Shown in pieces: positions 8,325 to 17,154 of a DNA stretch of 64,000 bases; within the stretch, counting starts at the first letter, position 1; each line of letters begins with the position of its first letter. The notes under the pieces are model-generated. The model searched no databases. It worked only from the letters and a program-made list of their open reading frames with translations, and had not been told where the DNA came from. The stretch comes from Treponema sp. OMZ 790 (GTDB taxonomy: Bacteria; Spirochaetota; Spirochaetia; Treponematales; Treponemataceae): NCBI RefSeq assembly GCF_024181285.1, contig NZ_CP051201.1:372001-436000 (forward strand), given 5' to 3'. A program made the translations under genes and the position numbers.

Positions 8325-9467
8325 TTACTTCTTTTTTGCAGTTGTTTTGGCGGCCGGTTTTTTGGCGGATGCCTTAGCCGGTTGTTTAGCGGCTGCTTTA
8401 GAAGCCTTTTCTGCAGGTTTGGCCGGTTTTACAGACTTAGCCGGTTTTTTAGCGGCCGGTGTCTTAGCGCTGCTTACCTTTACTGCAGCAGGTTTTGCAT
8501 TGGGGAGTTCAATGCCGAGTTTTTCGCTCAATTTTTGGAGCATATCCTTTGTCATGCTTTCAAGGTTGTACTTGGGCTTCCATCCCCATTCTTTTTTGGC
8601 GCAAGAATCATCGAGTGAGTTCGGCCAAGAATTTGCTATAGCCTGACGTACGGGATCGACATCATAACTCATCTTAAATTTGGGAATATGTTTCTTGATT
8701 TCGGCAGCGATTGTCTCGGGAGCAAAGCTCATAGCCGTGATATTAAAGGCGTTTCTGTGCTTTAATTTTTTAGGATCGGCTTCAAGAAGTTTAAAGATGG
8801 CGTTTAGGGCATCGGGCATGTACATCATGTCCATGAGTGTTCCTTTTTTGATAAAGGAAGTATAGGCTCCTTTTTTTAGGGCCTCATAGTAGATATGAAC
8901 TGCATAGTCGGTTGTTCCGCCGCCGGGGAGGGCCTCATAGGAAATAAGACCGGGGAAGCGGACTCCCCTTGTATCTACTCCGAATTTTTGATGGTAATAA
9001 TCGCACAAGAGTTCTCCGGCAACCTTTGTAACGCCGTACATTGAGGTCGGCCTTTGGATTGTATCCTGCGGAGTTTTATCGGCAGGGGTCGAGGGGCCGA
9101 AGGCTGCGATTGAGCTAGGGACAAAAAGAGAGTATTTTTGTTCTCTTGCGAGTTCCAACATATTGTGTAAACCTGTAAGGTTAATCTGATAGGCTAATTG
9201 GGGATTTTTTTCTGCTACGGCTGAAAGAAGGGCTGCAAGGTGGATGATCGTGTTGACCTTATATTTTTTGCAAACCTCAAGAGTTTTTTTGCCGTCAAGG
9301 ACATCGAGCTTTTCGAAGGGACCGCTTCCGATAACCTTGGGTACATCTTTTTTTTCGATGTCGGAAGCTATAACGTTGTCGTTTCCGTACTCATTTCTTA
9401 AAAACATAACCAATTCACTTCCGATTTGTCCGAGTGAACCGGTAACCAAAATTTTTCTTTTAGTCAT
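8325..9467 (-). CDS. SDR-type L-threonine 3-dehydrogenase-like protein with basic tail
   Basis: The 380-residue product is an extended short-chain dehydrogenase/epimerase. It has a Rossmann motif TGSLGQIG at residues 9-16, a YxxxK active site in MYGVTK near residue 143 and RFPGLIS...GGTTDYAV, typical of the SDR-type threonine dehydrogenases that oxidise threonine to 2-amino-3-ketobutyrate. Residues 1-324 make a full-length enzyme. Residues 325-380 are an extra tail of about 56 residues composed almost only of Lys, Ala, Pro, Ser and Thr, like a bacterial histone H1 C-terminus. A good GGAGA precedes the ATG. No glyB-like ligase is adjacent, so the reaction is inferred from family alone. Confidence 0.82.
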   Translation of the reverse strand: MTKRKILVTGSLGQIGSELVMFLRNEYGNDNVIASDIEKKDVPKVIGSGPFEKLDVLDGKKTLEVCKKYKVNTIIHLAALLSAVAEKNPQLAYQINLTGLHNMLELAREQKYSLFVPSSIAAFGPSTPADKTPQDTIQRPTSMYGVTKVAGELLCDYYHQKFGVDTRGVRFPGLISYEALPGGGTTDYAVHIYYEALKKGAYTSFIKKGTLMDMMYMPDALNAIFKLLEADPKKLKHRNAFNITAMSFAPETIAAEIKKHIPKFKMSYDVDPVRQAIANSWPNSLDDSCAKKEWGWKPKYNLESMTKDMLQKLSEKLGIELPNAKPAAVKVSSAKTPAAKKPAKSVKPAKPAEKASKAAAKQPAKASAKKPAAKTTAKKK

Positions 9468-9523
9468 ACTGTCTCCTTTTTTTTGCAGTAATTAAGTTGC
9501 TGTCAAAAAATTATAAATAATTG

Positions 9524-9548
9524 TAGCACATTTTTATTTTCTGTGCTA
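9524..9548. repeat. inverted repeat in divergent spacer
   Basis: TAGCACA (9524-9530) and TGTGCTA (9542-9548) form a perfect 7-bp inverted repeat around an AT-rich 11-base loop. It lies between the divergent SDR gene and rpmH. It could be an operator or hairpin; no function can be assigned. Confidence 0.4.
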
Positions 9549-9579
9549 GATGTTAAAATAAATTACATACTCGACGCCC

Positions 9580-9608
9580 TTGACTTTTATACGGTTAATT
9601 GATATAAT
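9580..9608 (+). promoter_or_regulatory. sigma-70 promoter of rpmH operon
   Basis: TTGACT (9580-9585) and TATAAT (9603-9608) are spaced by 17 bases. The start should fall near 9615, giving a leader of about 70 bases before rpmH with AAGGAG at 9670-9675. Confidence 0.8.
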
Positions 9609-9683
9609 CCACAATCCGTAATGGAATTTATCTTGAAATTTTTGAGCGGGGATTCCCGTTCTATAATATAAGGAGTCTAGTTT

Positions 9684-9839
9684 ATGAAACGGACATATCA
9701 ACCAAGTAAAACAAAACGGGTTCGACGCTTCGGATTCCGTGCACTTATGAAAACAAAGGGCGGACGTGCTATCTTAAGCCGCCGCAGAGCAAAGGGCAGA
9801 CGCAAGCTTTCAGCTTCCGACGAAAAAAAACCGTTCTAA
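9684..9839 (+). CDS. rpmH: 50S ribosomal protein L34
   Basis: This short gene encodes the 51-residue L34 protein, beginning [19 protein letters not shown] and rich in Arg and Lys, with the family-wide [17 protein letters not shown] stretch in the middle. L34 binds 23S rRNA and is among the smallest large-subunit proteins. The ATG has a Shine-Dalgarno about 8 bases upstream. rnpA follows after 13 bases, the order found in most bacteria. Confidence 0.97.
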   Translation: MKRTYQPSKTKRVRRFGFRALMKTKGGRAILSRRRAKGRRKLSASDEKKPF

Positions 9840-9852
9840 TTTTCTCTCTTAA

Positions 9853-10209
9853 GTGAGTAATTTTACATTTTCCGGAGAAGAACGGTTAAAAGATCGATCA
9901 CGTATTAAGGCTGTATTTCAAAAAGGCCTTAAACTGAGCTTAAAAGGAGTGAGTTTGTTCATTCTGCCTAATGGATTGGAGTACAATCGATTTTTATGTA
10001 CTTTTCGACGAGGTTTCGGTTCCGCAGTGATGCGGAACAGGTCTCGGAGAATATCAAAAGAGGCCTACAGGCATATAAAACATAGGTTAAAACCGGGAAA
10101 CGATTTTATCCTTTTAGTTTTTTCTGAAAAGGACTCTTTCTCTCTTCGTTTAGAGCAGCTTACCACCCTCTTTTTAGAAGCGAAAATGTATAATGATGAG
10201 GCTTTATGA
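9853..10209 (+). CDS. rnpA: ribonuclease P protein component
   Basis: The 118-residue product is the basic protein subunit of RNase P, which helps the RNA subunit remove 5' leaders from pre-tRNAs. The signature RNR motif is present as [14 protein letters not shown] near residue 60, and the N-terminus ([20 protein letters not shown]) is typical. The start codon is GTG at 9853. It overlaps the yidD start by four bases, so translation is probably coupled. Confidence 0.93.
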   Translation: MSNFTFSGEERLKDRSRIKAVFQKGLKLSLKGVSLFILPNGLEYNRFLCTFRRGFGSAVMRNRSRRISKEAYRHIKHRLKPGNDFILLVFSEKDSFSLRLEQLTTLFLEAKMYNDEAL

Positions 10210-10427
10210 GAAAATTTTTAGTAAGTTTTTTGTGTGCTTGTATAATCTTTTATCAAAAGGCTATTTCTCCTCATTTCCCGCCTGCATGCAGGTATCAGCC
10301 TACTTGTTCGCAGTATGCTGTTGAAAGCATAAAAAAATACGGCCCGTTTAAAGGTACCGGTATGGCTTTACTTAGGATATTGAGGTGTCATCCTTTTCAT
10401 AAGGGAGGATACGACCCTGTTCCATAA
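10206..10427 (+). CDS. yidD: membrane protein insertion efficiency factor YidD
   Basis: The 73-residue product has the conserved YidD core [20 protein letters not shown] followed by [10 protein letters not shown] and [13 protein letters not shown]. YidD is a small amphipathic membrane-associated protein thought to help YidC-dependent insertion. The gene overlaps rnpA by four bases and precedes yidC by 40 bases. N-terminal residues 4-20 are hydrophobic, fitting membrane attachment. Confidence 0.95.
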   Translation: MRKFLVSFLCACIIFYQKAISPHFPPACRYQPTCSQYAVESIKKYGPFKGTGMALLRILRCHPFHKGGYDPVP

Positions 10428-10467
10428 TGATGATTAACCTATAGGGGTTAAAATTTAGGAGTTAGAA

Positions 10468-12222
10468 TTGAAAAAAAATACCGTATTGGCTGTTGTGCTG
10501 TCAATGATTGTTTTCGGAGGGTGGCTGTATATTCAGCAAAAATATTTCCCTGTCGAATATAATGTTCCTCAAAAGCCTGTTGCTCAGGCTCAAGAGCAAA
10601 ATTCAAATTTGTCTGAAAATACCTTTCAGCCGTCTTCAAATCAAATTTCAAATTCAATGATAGAAGGTCTTACAGATTCTGCCTTTCCTTCGAGAGAGCA
10701 AACCTATGTTATTGAAACCGACATTATCCGTGCCGTTTTTACAAACAGAGGCGGGGATATTATTTCTTATAAATTAAAAGACCATGCTTCCGCGGGAAGT
10801 GATGAACGCGTTGAGATGATAGATAATGTGACCGAAAAGAACAAGGCTCTTTCTCTCTCCTTTGGCGGTCCTGAAGCTCAAGCTGTGGATCTTCTTTTTA
10901 ACGTAAAAGAAGACAGCCTTTCCGACGGCAGAAAGCAGATAGGTTTTTACCGTGATGTAAAGATAAAAAATGCCGACGGTTCTGAAACCGTGTTTACTCT
11001 TGCAAAGCGCTACACCTTTATTCCCGGCGATTATATGTTTACCCTTGAGGTTACCATCGATGGAAAAGAAGGCATGAAGGGCTTGGCTTTTGGAGAAAAC
11101 GCCTATACTTTACGAAGCGCTCCCCAGATAGGACCTGAGTGGGATAAGGTAAACGACAAATATGAATACAGAGCCCTTTCTTATTTTGCCAATGAAAAGA
11201 AGAAAGAAGATAGAGGAATCACCGACGGAAAAACAAAGTCCGTAACCGATTTAGCTTCATGGGTAAGCGTTTCAGGTAAGTATTTTTCTTTTATCGTTAT
11301 ACCCAAAGACCCCATCCAAAAGATGTTTTTTTCGGGGATGAAGGAAGAAGGAGCAAAGCTTCATAATTCGCAATTTTTTATTTCGCGTCAGCCCATCATA
11401 GGAAATGCGGCTTATGACCAATACAGGATTTATATAGGTCCGAGTTCCGAGAAGATATTGAACTCTTACAATTCTGCGGCGGCCAATAATTACGGTTATG
11501 AAAATTTAAGAATAGACGGACTTGCCGCTTCAAGTGGTTTTTTAGCTCCCTTGGAAAGAATTTTAAAATTTATCATGGAGCTTTTATATAAGCTTATTCC
11601 TAACTGGGGTGTAGCCCTTCTTTTGATGACTCTTTTAATGAGGATAGTATTCTTCCCTCTTACCAAGAAAAGTTCTGAAGCTACAAAGAGGATGCAGGAA
11701 CTTCAACCTCAGATTAATGAGTTGCAGCAAAAGTATAAAAACAATCCTCAAAAGCTTAATGCCGAAATGGTTAAGTTTTATAAGGAAGCCGGTTATAATC
11801 CTGCATCGGGTTGTCTGCCTCTGCTTATTCAGCTTCCGTTTTTGTTTGCTATGTTCGGATTATTTAATAACTATTTCGAGTTCCGCGGAGCCAGTTTTAT
11901 TCCCGGCTGGATTCCCGATCTATCGTTGGGTGACAGTATTTTGAAATTCGGCTTTACTATTCCATTTTTAAATTGGACCGATTTGAGGCTTCTTCCTATT
12001 ATTTATACGGGATCGCAGTTGCTGCACAGTAAGTTGACTCAAACGCCGGGACAGTCTCAGCAAAATCCATCTATGAAGATTATGCTGTATTTTATGCCGG
12101 TTTTCTTTTTCTTCCTTTTTTACAATGCACCTTCGGGACTCTTATTGTTCTGGACATTTTCCAATATTTTGATGCTTTTACAGCAGCTTATAATCAATAA
12201 GTCCATGAAGAATAAAGAATAA
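10468..12222 (+). CDS. yidC: membrane protein insertase YidC
   Basis: The 584-residue product is the YidC/Oxa1 insertase. It has an N-terminal transmembrane segment (residues 5-21), a large periplasmic beta domain (about 75-340) and a C-terminal core of about five membrane helices, with the charged loop KKSSEATKRMQELQPQINEL and the hallmark GCLPLLIQLPFLFAMF. The start codon is TTG at 10468, supported by TTAGGAG seven to eight bases upstream and by the correct N-terminal membrane segment. jag follows, the common partner order. A long periplasmic domain is typical of Gram-negative-type YidC. Confidence 0.96.
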   Translation: MKKNTVLAVVLSMIVFGGWLYIQQKYFPVEYNVPQKPVAQAQEQNSNLSENTFQPSSNQISNSMIEGLTDSAFPSREQTYVIETDIIRAVFTNRGGDIISYKLKDHASAGSDERVEMIDNVTEKNKALSLSFGGPEAQAVDLLFNVKEDSLSDGRKQIGFYRDVKIKNADGSETVFTLAKRYTFIPGDYMFTLEVTIDGKEGMKGLAFGENAYTLRSAPQIGPEWDKVNDKYEYRALSYFANEKKKEDRGITDGKTKSVTDLASWVSVSGKYFSFIVIPKDPIQKMFFSGMKEEGAKLHNSQFFISRQPIIGNAAYDQYRIYIGPSSEKILNSYNSAAANNYGYENLRIDGLAASSGFLAPLERILKFIMELLYKLIPNWGVALLLMTLLMRIVFFPLTKKSSEATKRMQELQPQINELQQKYKNNPQKLNAEMVKFYKEAGYNPASGCLPLLIQLPFLFAMFGLFNNYFEFRGASFIPGWIPDLSLGDSILKFGFTIPFLNWTDLRLLPIIYTGSQLLHSKLTQTPGQSQQNPSMKIMLYFMPVFFFFLFYNAPSGLLLFWTFSNILMLLQQLIINKSMKNKE

Positions 12223-12246
12223 TTATTTTAGTACTAGGAGATATAT

Positions 12247-12957
12247 ATGATATATGAATTTGAAGGAAAAACTGAGCGTGAAGCTATAGATATTGCAGTA
12301 GCTAAGCTCGGACTTGAGAAAGATCAGTTTGATGTTGAAATTTTGGAAATTCAAAAAAATTCCTTGTTTAAAAAAGGTCATGCAAAGATAAGGGTTCATG
12401 TTGATGAATCCTTAAGGGCTAATATGCGCAATAATGCAGAACAATCTTCTGAAACCGTAAAACTTGAAGAAGATCAAGTTGAAAGAACATCTGAAGATAT
12501 TTCGGAAGGAGCCGAAAAAACAAGAGTCTTTATTCAGACCATGGTCGAAAAAATAGGCTATGACTGCTCCGTATCGTTGATTGCCTGCGATAAAAAGCAT
12601 TTTTCATATAGGATTAATTCTAAAGATGCTGCAATGCTTATAGGCAAAAGAGGTAAAAACCTTGACTCTATCCAGCTTTTGGCAAATGTGTATGCCGGAG
12701 CTATAGGACATGCCTATGCCAGAGTATCTGTCGATTGTGAAAGTTATAGGATGAGAAGAGAAGAACTCCTTATTCGAATGGCCTATGATATCGCTGACAA
12801 GGTGCGAATGACAAAGAAGTCGCAGCTTTTGGAACCTCTCAATCCTTATGAGCGCAGAATCATTCACACAACCTTGAACGCCGTGAACGATATTGAAACC
12901 AAAAGTGAGGGAAATGGTTTATATAAACAGGTTCGCGTGTTTTATAAAGGTATATAA
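12247..12957 (+). CDS. jag: Jag/KhpB RNA-binding protein (KH and R3H domains)
   Basis: The 236-residue protein has a Jag N-terminal domain (residues 1-50, MIYEFEGKTEREAIDIAV), a KH domain with the GKRGKNLDSIQ loop near residue 132, and a C-terminal R3H domain (LNPYERRIIHTTLN). Jag/KhpB proteins bind RNA together with KhpA and affect cell envelope gene expression in Gram-positives; the role in spirochaetes is inferred. It ends the rpmH-rnpA-yidD-yidC-jag string. AGGAGA precedes the ATG. Confidence 0.93.
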   Translation: MIYEFEGKTEREAIDIAVAKLGLEKDQFDVEILEIQKNSLFKKGHAKIRVHVDESLRANMRNNAEQSSETVKLEEDQVERTSEDISEGAEKTRVFIQTMVEKIGYDCSVSLIACDKKHFSYRINSKDAAMLIGKRGKNLDSIQLLANVYAGAIGHAYARVSVDCESYRMRREELLIRMAYDIADKVRMTKKSQLLEPLNPYERRIIHTTLNAVNDIETKSEGNGLYKQVRVFYKGI

Positions 12958-12991
12958 CTTGAGAATAATATGACCGAAAAAGGCGGACTTA

Positions 12992-13020
12992 TTGTCCTTA
13001 TTATTTAAGGAAAATATAAA
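12992..13020 (+). promoter_or_regulatory. putative sigma-70 promoter
   Basis: TTGTCC (12992-12997) and TATAAA (13015-13020) are spaced by 17 bases in the 78-base gap after jag. AGGAGA follows just before the ATG at 13036. Confidence 0.5.
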
Positions 13021-13035
13021 TTTTAGGAGATTTTT

Positions 13036-13893
13036 ATGAATAAAATTATGATTATGTTTGTATTTTTTACAGTCTGCCTTTTTCCGGCTTTTTCGAATAC
13101 CAATGAAGATACACGAAGTATAGAACAAAGACTTTCCGATATCCTTGACCCAAAGATTGCTTCTGAACTTCTTCAAAAAAAAGAAATACTTAAGTTAAAA
13201 TACGGCGCTTCAAATATGAAACTTGAAATGCAGCCTGTTTCCGTTCTTTCTGATAAAATGTCGGAATTTCTTTCTAAGAAAAAGCCTGCTTTTTCCGGAG
13301 AATTTTTGTCTTTGTATAAAAAAAATGGGCCGAATACTCCCGATGTTTCCAAGATATTGCGTCACATATCGGGACTTGAGGGTATTGAGTACTTTTCAAA
13401 CAGTTATCAGGAAATGAGGCCTCTTTATCTGACTTCTTATGCAGTAAAAGAGGTAAGAACCTCGGATGGTGTAGTTTATGAGCGTATAGATGATCCGTTG
13501 AATGCTGAGGTTGACGGCTTGCAAATTCTTGCTCGCCAAATTGATGCAACTTTTGGGGATTTTATTTATAAATACCGTTATTGTAAAAGCGGAAATAATG
13601 TTGGTATGATATGTGTAAATACTCAAAAAATATCTCATCCTGACATGAGTCTTATAGCTCTCCAGCCTGATGCAATGATTTTGTCCATGTCTGTTTACGA
13701 TCTTGATGATTATATTTTGGTTCATTGCTCAAGTACCGCAAAATTTCCTACAATACCTTTTATAGGCGGCAGGATAAAAAGATCTTTTTCTTCACGATTA
13801 ATGGCTGTATATAATTGGTTTATGGATGAGTATAAATGTGCCGAACAAGGCATTGAATATAATGCCAAAAAAAATATTAATTCCAATAATTAA
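13036..13893 (+). CDS. hypothetical exported protein
   Basis: The 285-residue product begins with a signal peptide (residues 1 to about 20, MNKIMIMFVFFTVCLFPAFS) with a likely cut after AFS; there is no lipobox. The mature part is a mixed alpha/beta domain without a motif I recognise. It may be one of the treponemal exported proteins of unknown function. It has its own probable promoter and is followed after 12 bases by the immunophilin gene, so both could act in the periplasm on folding or envelope structure, which is inference from context only. Confidence 0.7.
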   Translation: MNKIMIMFVFFTVCLFPAFSNTNEDTRSIEQRLSDILDPKIASELLQKKEILKLKYGASNMKLEMQPVSVLSDKMSEFLSKKKPAFSGEFLSLYKKNGPNTPDVSKILRHISGLEGIEYFSNSYQEMRPLYLTSYAVKEVRTSDGVVYERIDDPLNAEVDGLQILARQIDATFGDFIYKYRYCKSGNNVGMICVNTQKISHPDMSLIALQPDAMILSMSVYDLDDYILVHCSSTAKFPTIPFIGGRIKRSFSSRLMAVYNWFMDEYKCAEQGIEYNAKKNINSNN

Positions 13894-13905
13894 GGAAGAA
13901 TGAAA

Positions 13906-14958
13906 ATGAAAAAACTATGGATAATGATTATCTCGGCGATGTTTATGATTTTGGTTGCAGGAACTGCTGCAGCTATTATAATAACAAATTCTAACTCAGA
14001 AAAAGGAGATAAAAAAATGAGCGAAGATGGTCTCTATGCTGTAATAGATACGGACAGAGGTGCGATTGTTTTAAAACTTTTTTACAATGAAACACCTTTG
14101 ACGGTATGTAATTTTGTAGGACTTGCTGAAGGAACTCTTGATGCTGCAAAGGGTAAACCTTTTTATGACGGCTTAATCTTTCATAGAGTAATAGCCGATT
14201 TTATGATTCAGGGAGGAGATCCTACCGGAACAGGTTCAGGCGGCCCCGGCTATAGATTTCCCGATGAAATTGTAGAAAGTTTAAGACATGACGGTCCCGG
14301 TGTGTTGTCAATGGCCAATGCCGGCCCGGGTACTAACGGATCCCAGTTTTTTATTACTCATCTTGAAACTCCATGGCTTGACGGAAAGCATACCGTTTTC
14401 GGACGCGTAGTTGAAGGACAAGAAGTTGTAAATGCAATTCAGCAAGGCGATAAGATGAAAAGCGTAAAAATAATAAGGACAGGAAAAGAAGCCAATGCTT
14501 TTAAAACCGATCAAGAAGCCTTTTACAAATACCTTTCCGAAACAAAAGAAAGTGAAAAACGCAAAGCTGAAGCCCTTGAAAAAAAAATGGAAGATCTGAT
14601 TAAAACGAAATATCCTCCTGCAAAAAAAGACGAAGACGGTGTTTATTCCTTTATCGTAAAAGAAGGAAAGGGTGAAAAGCCTAAGACAGGACAAACCTTG
14701 ACAATGAAATATAAGGGTTCACTTTTGGCAAACGGAAAAGTTTTTGATGATTCCGATATGCATAAGCCGTTGGAATTTCCTGTAGGAACAGGCCGCGTTA
14801 TTCCGGGTTTTGATTCGCAGTCGGCTAAGATGAGTTTAGGTGAAAAACGCATCATAATTATTCCGCCGTCCCTTGCCTATGGGGAAGCCGGAGCGGGCGG
14901 AGTCATTCCCCCAAATGCTTATTTGGTTTTTGAACTTGAGTTATTAAAAATAAAATAA
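13906..14958 (+). CDS. dual immunophilin: cyclophilin-FKBP fusion peptidyl-prolyl isomerase
   Basis: The 350-residue product fuses two unrelated prolyl-isomerase folds. An N-terminal membrane anchor (residues 3-27) is followed by a cyclophilin domain (about 40-190) carrying [15 protein letters not shown] and [22 protein letters not shown]. Next come a charged coiled-coil linker (195-230) and a C-terminal FKBP domain (235-350) with FDDSD, GRVIPGF and the final ELELLKIK. Such cyclophilin-FKBP dual proteins are described from some spirochaetes and Bacteroidetes. The ATG at 13906 sits 8-9 bases after AAGGA; an ATG at 13900 is too close. A second strong internal start at 14017 could give a cytosolic form without the anchor. 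Confidence 0.92.
   Translation: MKKLWIMIISAMFMILVAGTAAAIIITNSNSEKGDKKMSEDGLYAVIDTDRGAIVLKLFYNETPLTVCNFVGLAEGTLDAAKGKPFYDGLIFHRVIADFMIQGGDPTGTGSGGPGYRFPDEIVESLRHDGPGVLSMANAGPGTNGSQFFITHLETPWLDGKHTVFGRVVEGQEVVNAIQQGDKMKSVKIIRTGKEANAFKTDQEAFYKYLSETKESEKRKAEALEKKMEDLIKTKYPPAKKDEDGVYSFIVKEGKGEKPKTGQTLTMKYKGSLLANGKVFDDSDMHKPLEFPVGTGRVIPGFDSQSAKMSLGEKRIIIIPPSLAYGEAGAGGVIPPNAYLVFELELLKIK
14003..14019 (+). promoter_or_regulatory. internal ribosome binding site and alternative start in the immunophilin gene
   Basis: A perfect AAGGAG (14003-14008) lies 8 bases before an in-frame ATG (14017). That ATG falls right between the membrane anchor and the cyclophilin domain. The encoded spacer is a hydrophilic Ser/Asn/Lys/Glu stretch. 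Confidence 0.5.
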
Positions 14959-14982
14959 CATAAAAAAAATAAGGAGTTGTTT

Positions 14983-16008
14983 ATGAAAGTAAATTTTGTT
15001 AGAAAACTTGCTTTATTGTTGTGTGTTGCGTTATTTGCTTTTGCTTCTTGTACAAAGGAAGACGTAACTGCGAACACTGAATCTGAAAAACTTGAGTCTA
15101 TGGATTCAATGGAGAAAGAGTCTCCGAAAGAAGATATGGCTGATGTAAATGCAGATGGTGTTATCTATGTAAACCGAGCAGGCTTATATACCGAAACCGA
15201 TGACGGTAAAATGAAATGGGCCGCAGAAGCTTCACTGGGTGATGTAGCTATGTACCTCGGAGAAAAAAAAGAAGCTCAAAGAACTGACGGTCAAAAACGC
15301 TCATTTTTTCATATTTCTTTAAAAGATAAAGAATACTGGGTTCAGGATTATTGTTATGAGCCCAATACAGTGCCGGCTTTTATTTCTGCTGCCGATACGG
15401 TTTTATACAAATCGGAATCTTTAACTGCTGCAACGGATGAAGTCATACCTCAATATTTTATTGTTGCCGTTTATAAAGACAGCTTAAATGCTTCCAATCA
15501 AAAATTTGTAAAAATTGCAGCTTATTGTCCTGAATTGATAACTTCTTGGATAGTAAAGGAAAAGTATGTAAAGCGCGATGCTGTAGAATTTGAAAAAACA
15601 AATACCGATGCGATGCTGCTTGCACAAGTTGCTATGGAATCTCAAAACGAAACAATTAGGGCTGAACTCTTTCAAAACGCTATTGAAATGAATTCCAGAT
15701 ACAGTGATGATATAGCAATTTTACAAAATCTTGCTCGAGTCATAGATGCTGAAAATGCTTTTTTGAAAAAAGTTGAAGCCGAGAAGATTGAAAAGAAACT
15801 TATTGCAAAACAAGATGTTGAACTTTTAAGTATTCCTTATTTAGAGGGTGATGTAAGGTTATTGGCAACTGTAAAAGCCGATACGGTGCTTCATGCTACA
15901 AAGAAACTTGTTTCTACAGGACCCGATGGTTCTCAAACCGAATGGTACTATGTACAAAATAAACAAAAGAAAGGTTGGGCTCAAGCTTCATATCTTGAAG
16001 AAAAATAA
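14983..16008 (+). CDS. lipoprotein with SH3-like domains
   Basis: The 341-residue product is a lipoprotein: a signal peptide ends in the lipobox FAFASC, so the mature protein starts at a lipidated Cys near residue 22, followed by an acidic Glu/Ser-rich spacer. Two SH3b-like regions are seen: one near the N-terminus (VNRAGLYTETDDGKMKWA...YWVQDYCYE) and one at the C-terminus (IPYLEGDVRLLATVKA...WYYVQNKQKKGWAQASYL). A helical Asp/Glu-rich segment lies between them. SH3b domains often bind peptidoglycan or peptides. The ATG at 14983 follows AAGGAG by 6 bases; a TTG at 14977 is too close to it. A strong terminator follows. Confidence 0.8.
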   Translation: MKVNFVRKLALLLCVALFAFASCTKEDVTANTESEKLESMDSMEKESPKEDMADVNADGVIYVNRAGLYTETDDGKMKWAAEASLGDVAMYLGEKKEAQRTDGQKRSFFHISLKDKEYWVQDYCYEPNTVPAFISAADTVLYKSESLTAATDEVIPQYFIVAVYKDSLNASNQKFVKIAAYCPELITSWIVKEKYVKRDAVEFEKTNTDAMLLAQVAMESQNETIRAELFQNAIEMNSRYSDDIAILQNLARVIDAENAFLKKVEAEKIEKKLIAKQDVELLSIPYLEGDVRLLATVKADTVLHATKKLVSTGPDGSQTEWYYVQNKQKKGWAQASYLEEK

Positions 16009-16020
16009 TTTTTTTTGTTA

Positions 16021-16065
16021 AAATAAAACCGTCTTATCTTTAAAGATTTGACGGTTTTATTTTTG
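16021..16065. terminator. rho-independent terminator, possibly bidirectional
   Basis: AAATAAAACCGTC (16021-16033) pairs with GACGGTTTTATTT (16050-16062) around a 16-base loop. T-tracts on one side and A-tracts on the other mark a terminator for the preceding three-gene group. Confidence 0.85.
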
Positions 16066-16074
16066 ACTTTTCCT

Positions 16075-17154
16075 ATGCGAATGTATTTTAACCTTTTGAA
16101 CTTATTTGATTTTATTTTTTCTTATTCCGATTTTTTTATTTTATTGTTTGCACTAATTCTTGATTTTATTTTGGGTGATCCTCATTCTTTTCCTCACCCC
16201 GTAAAATTTATTGGGAGCTTGATAAAAAAAGAAGAAGCTCTTGCAAGATTTTTTTTTAGGTCATCGAGAGGTTTAAGATTTTCCGGTTTTTTAATTACAT
16301 TATTCAATATTGTTTTCAGTTTTTGCCTTGTATTTTTCTTCTTAAAATTATTGTACCCCTATAAAATTTTATACTTTATTTTTGCAGTATGGATCAGCTA
16401 CACGTGCCTTGCCGCCCGCTGTTTGCAGCAAGAATCGATGAAAGTTTTTAAAGCTCTGCAGATAAGTCTTGAAGAAGGAAGAAGGCAAATCGCAAATATT
16501 GTAGGGAGGGATACTCATTGTCTTGATAAAAAGGGAATCAGCCGAGCCTGTGTTGAAACCATAGCCGAAAATACAAGCGACGGCGTTATAGCTCCATTGT
16601 TTTTTATGATGCTTTTAGGGCCTGCGGGCGGTATTGCCTATAAAGCTGTGAATACTATGGATTCTATGCTTGGTTATAAAAATAAAAAATATTGCGACTT
16701 AGGTTTTTTCTCTGCAAAGGTTGATGATATTGTAAATTATATTCCTGCGCGTATTTCAGCCTTACTTATTCTTGCAGGTTCTTTTTTTTGTAAACTACGG
16801 AGTGCAGAGAAAGACTGTTTACAAAAGCAGGTATCAAAGCAGCGCATATCAAAACTAGCAGCAATAAAAGCGGGTTTTAATATTTGGAGGCGTGATTGCA
16901 GAAAGCATTCCAGTCCTAATTCCGCACATCCTGAAAGTGCTGCGGCCGGTCTTTTGGGGTTAAGATTGGGCGGTCCTAATTATTACGGCGGAGTTCTTGT
17001 AGAAAAACCTTTTATAGGGGATGAAATTTTTGAAATTGAAGATGAGGATATAAAAAGATGCATACAGCTGATGTATGCATCCGAAGTTTTAATGTTTGGG
17101 CTTTATGCTCTCTTATTTTTCAGGGATGTCTTTTCGGGTCTTGGCTATTTTTGA
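16075..17154 (+). CDS. cbiB: adenosylcobinamide-phosphate synthase
   Basis: The 359-residue product is the membrane enzyme that attaches the aminopropanol(-phosphate) arm to adenosylcobyric acid in cobalamin synthesis. The family signature DFILGDPHSFPHPVKFIGSL lies near the N-terminus, followed by several hydrophobic segments, ETIAENTSDGVIAPLFF and the C-terminal GPNYYGGVLVEKPFIG. The N-terminus is uncertain. ATGs at 16075 and 16081 both lack a ribosome binding site, and a TTG at 16048 would lie inside the terminator stem. The 3' end overlaps the convergent clpP gene by 42 bases. Confidence 0.9.
   Translation: MRMYFNLLNLFDFIFSYSDFFILLFALILDFILGDPHSFPHPVKFIGSLIKKEEALARFFFRSSRGLRFSGFLITLFNIVFSFCLVFFFLKLLYPYKILYFIFAVWISYTCLAARCLQQESMKVFKALQISLEEGRRQIANIVGRDTHCLDKKGISRACVETIAENTSDGVIAPLFFMMLLGPAGGIAYKAVNTMDSMLGYKNKKYCDLGFFSAKVDDIVNYIPARISALLILAGSFFCKLRSAEKDCLQKQVSKQRISKLAAIKAGFNIWRRDCRKHSSPNSAHPESAAAGLLGLRLGGPNYYGGVLVEKPFIGDEIFEIEDEDIKRCIQLMYASEVLMFGLYALLFFRDVFSGLGYF

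Noticed and set aside
8382..8618. Reading frame opposite the SDR tail (Arg/Ser/Phe/Gly-rich)
   Set aside because: It is the mirror of the Lys/Ala-rich tail region; the composition is explained by the antisense of Ala and Lys codons.
9603..9613. DnaA-box-like sequence near rpmH, suggesting a replication origin
   Set aside because: A single one-mismatch match (TAATCCACA) overlaps the perfect -10 of the rpmH promoter; no further boxes, no dnaA and no dnaN are present.
12958..13000. Possible terminator between jag and the exported protein gene
   Set aside because: The repeat arms are imperfect and lack a T-tract; the region is better explained by the promoter of the next gene.
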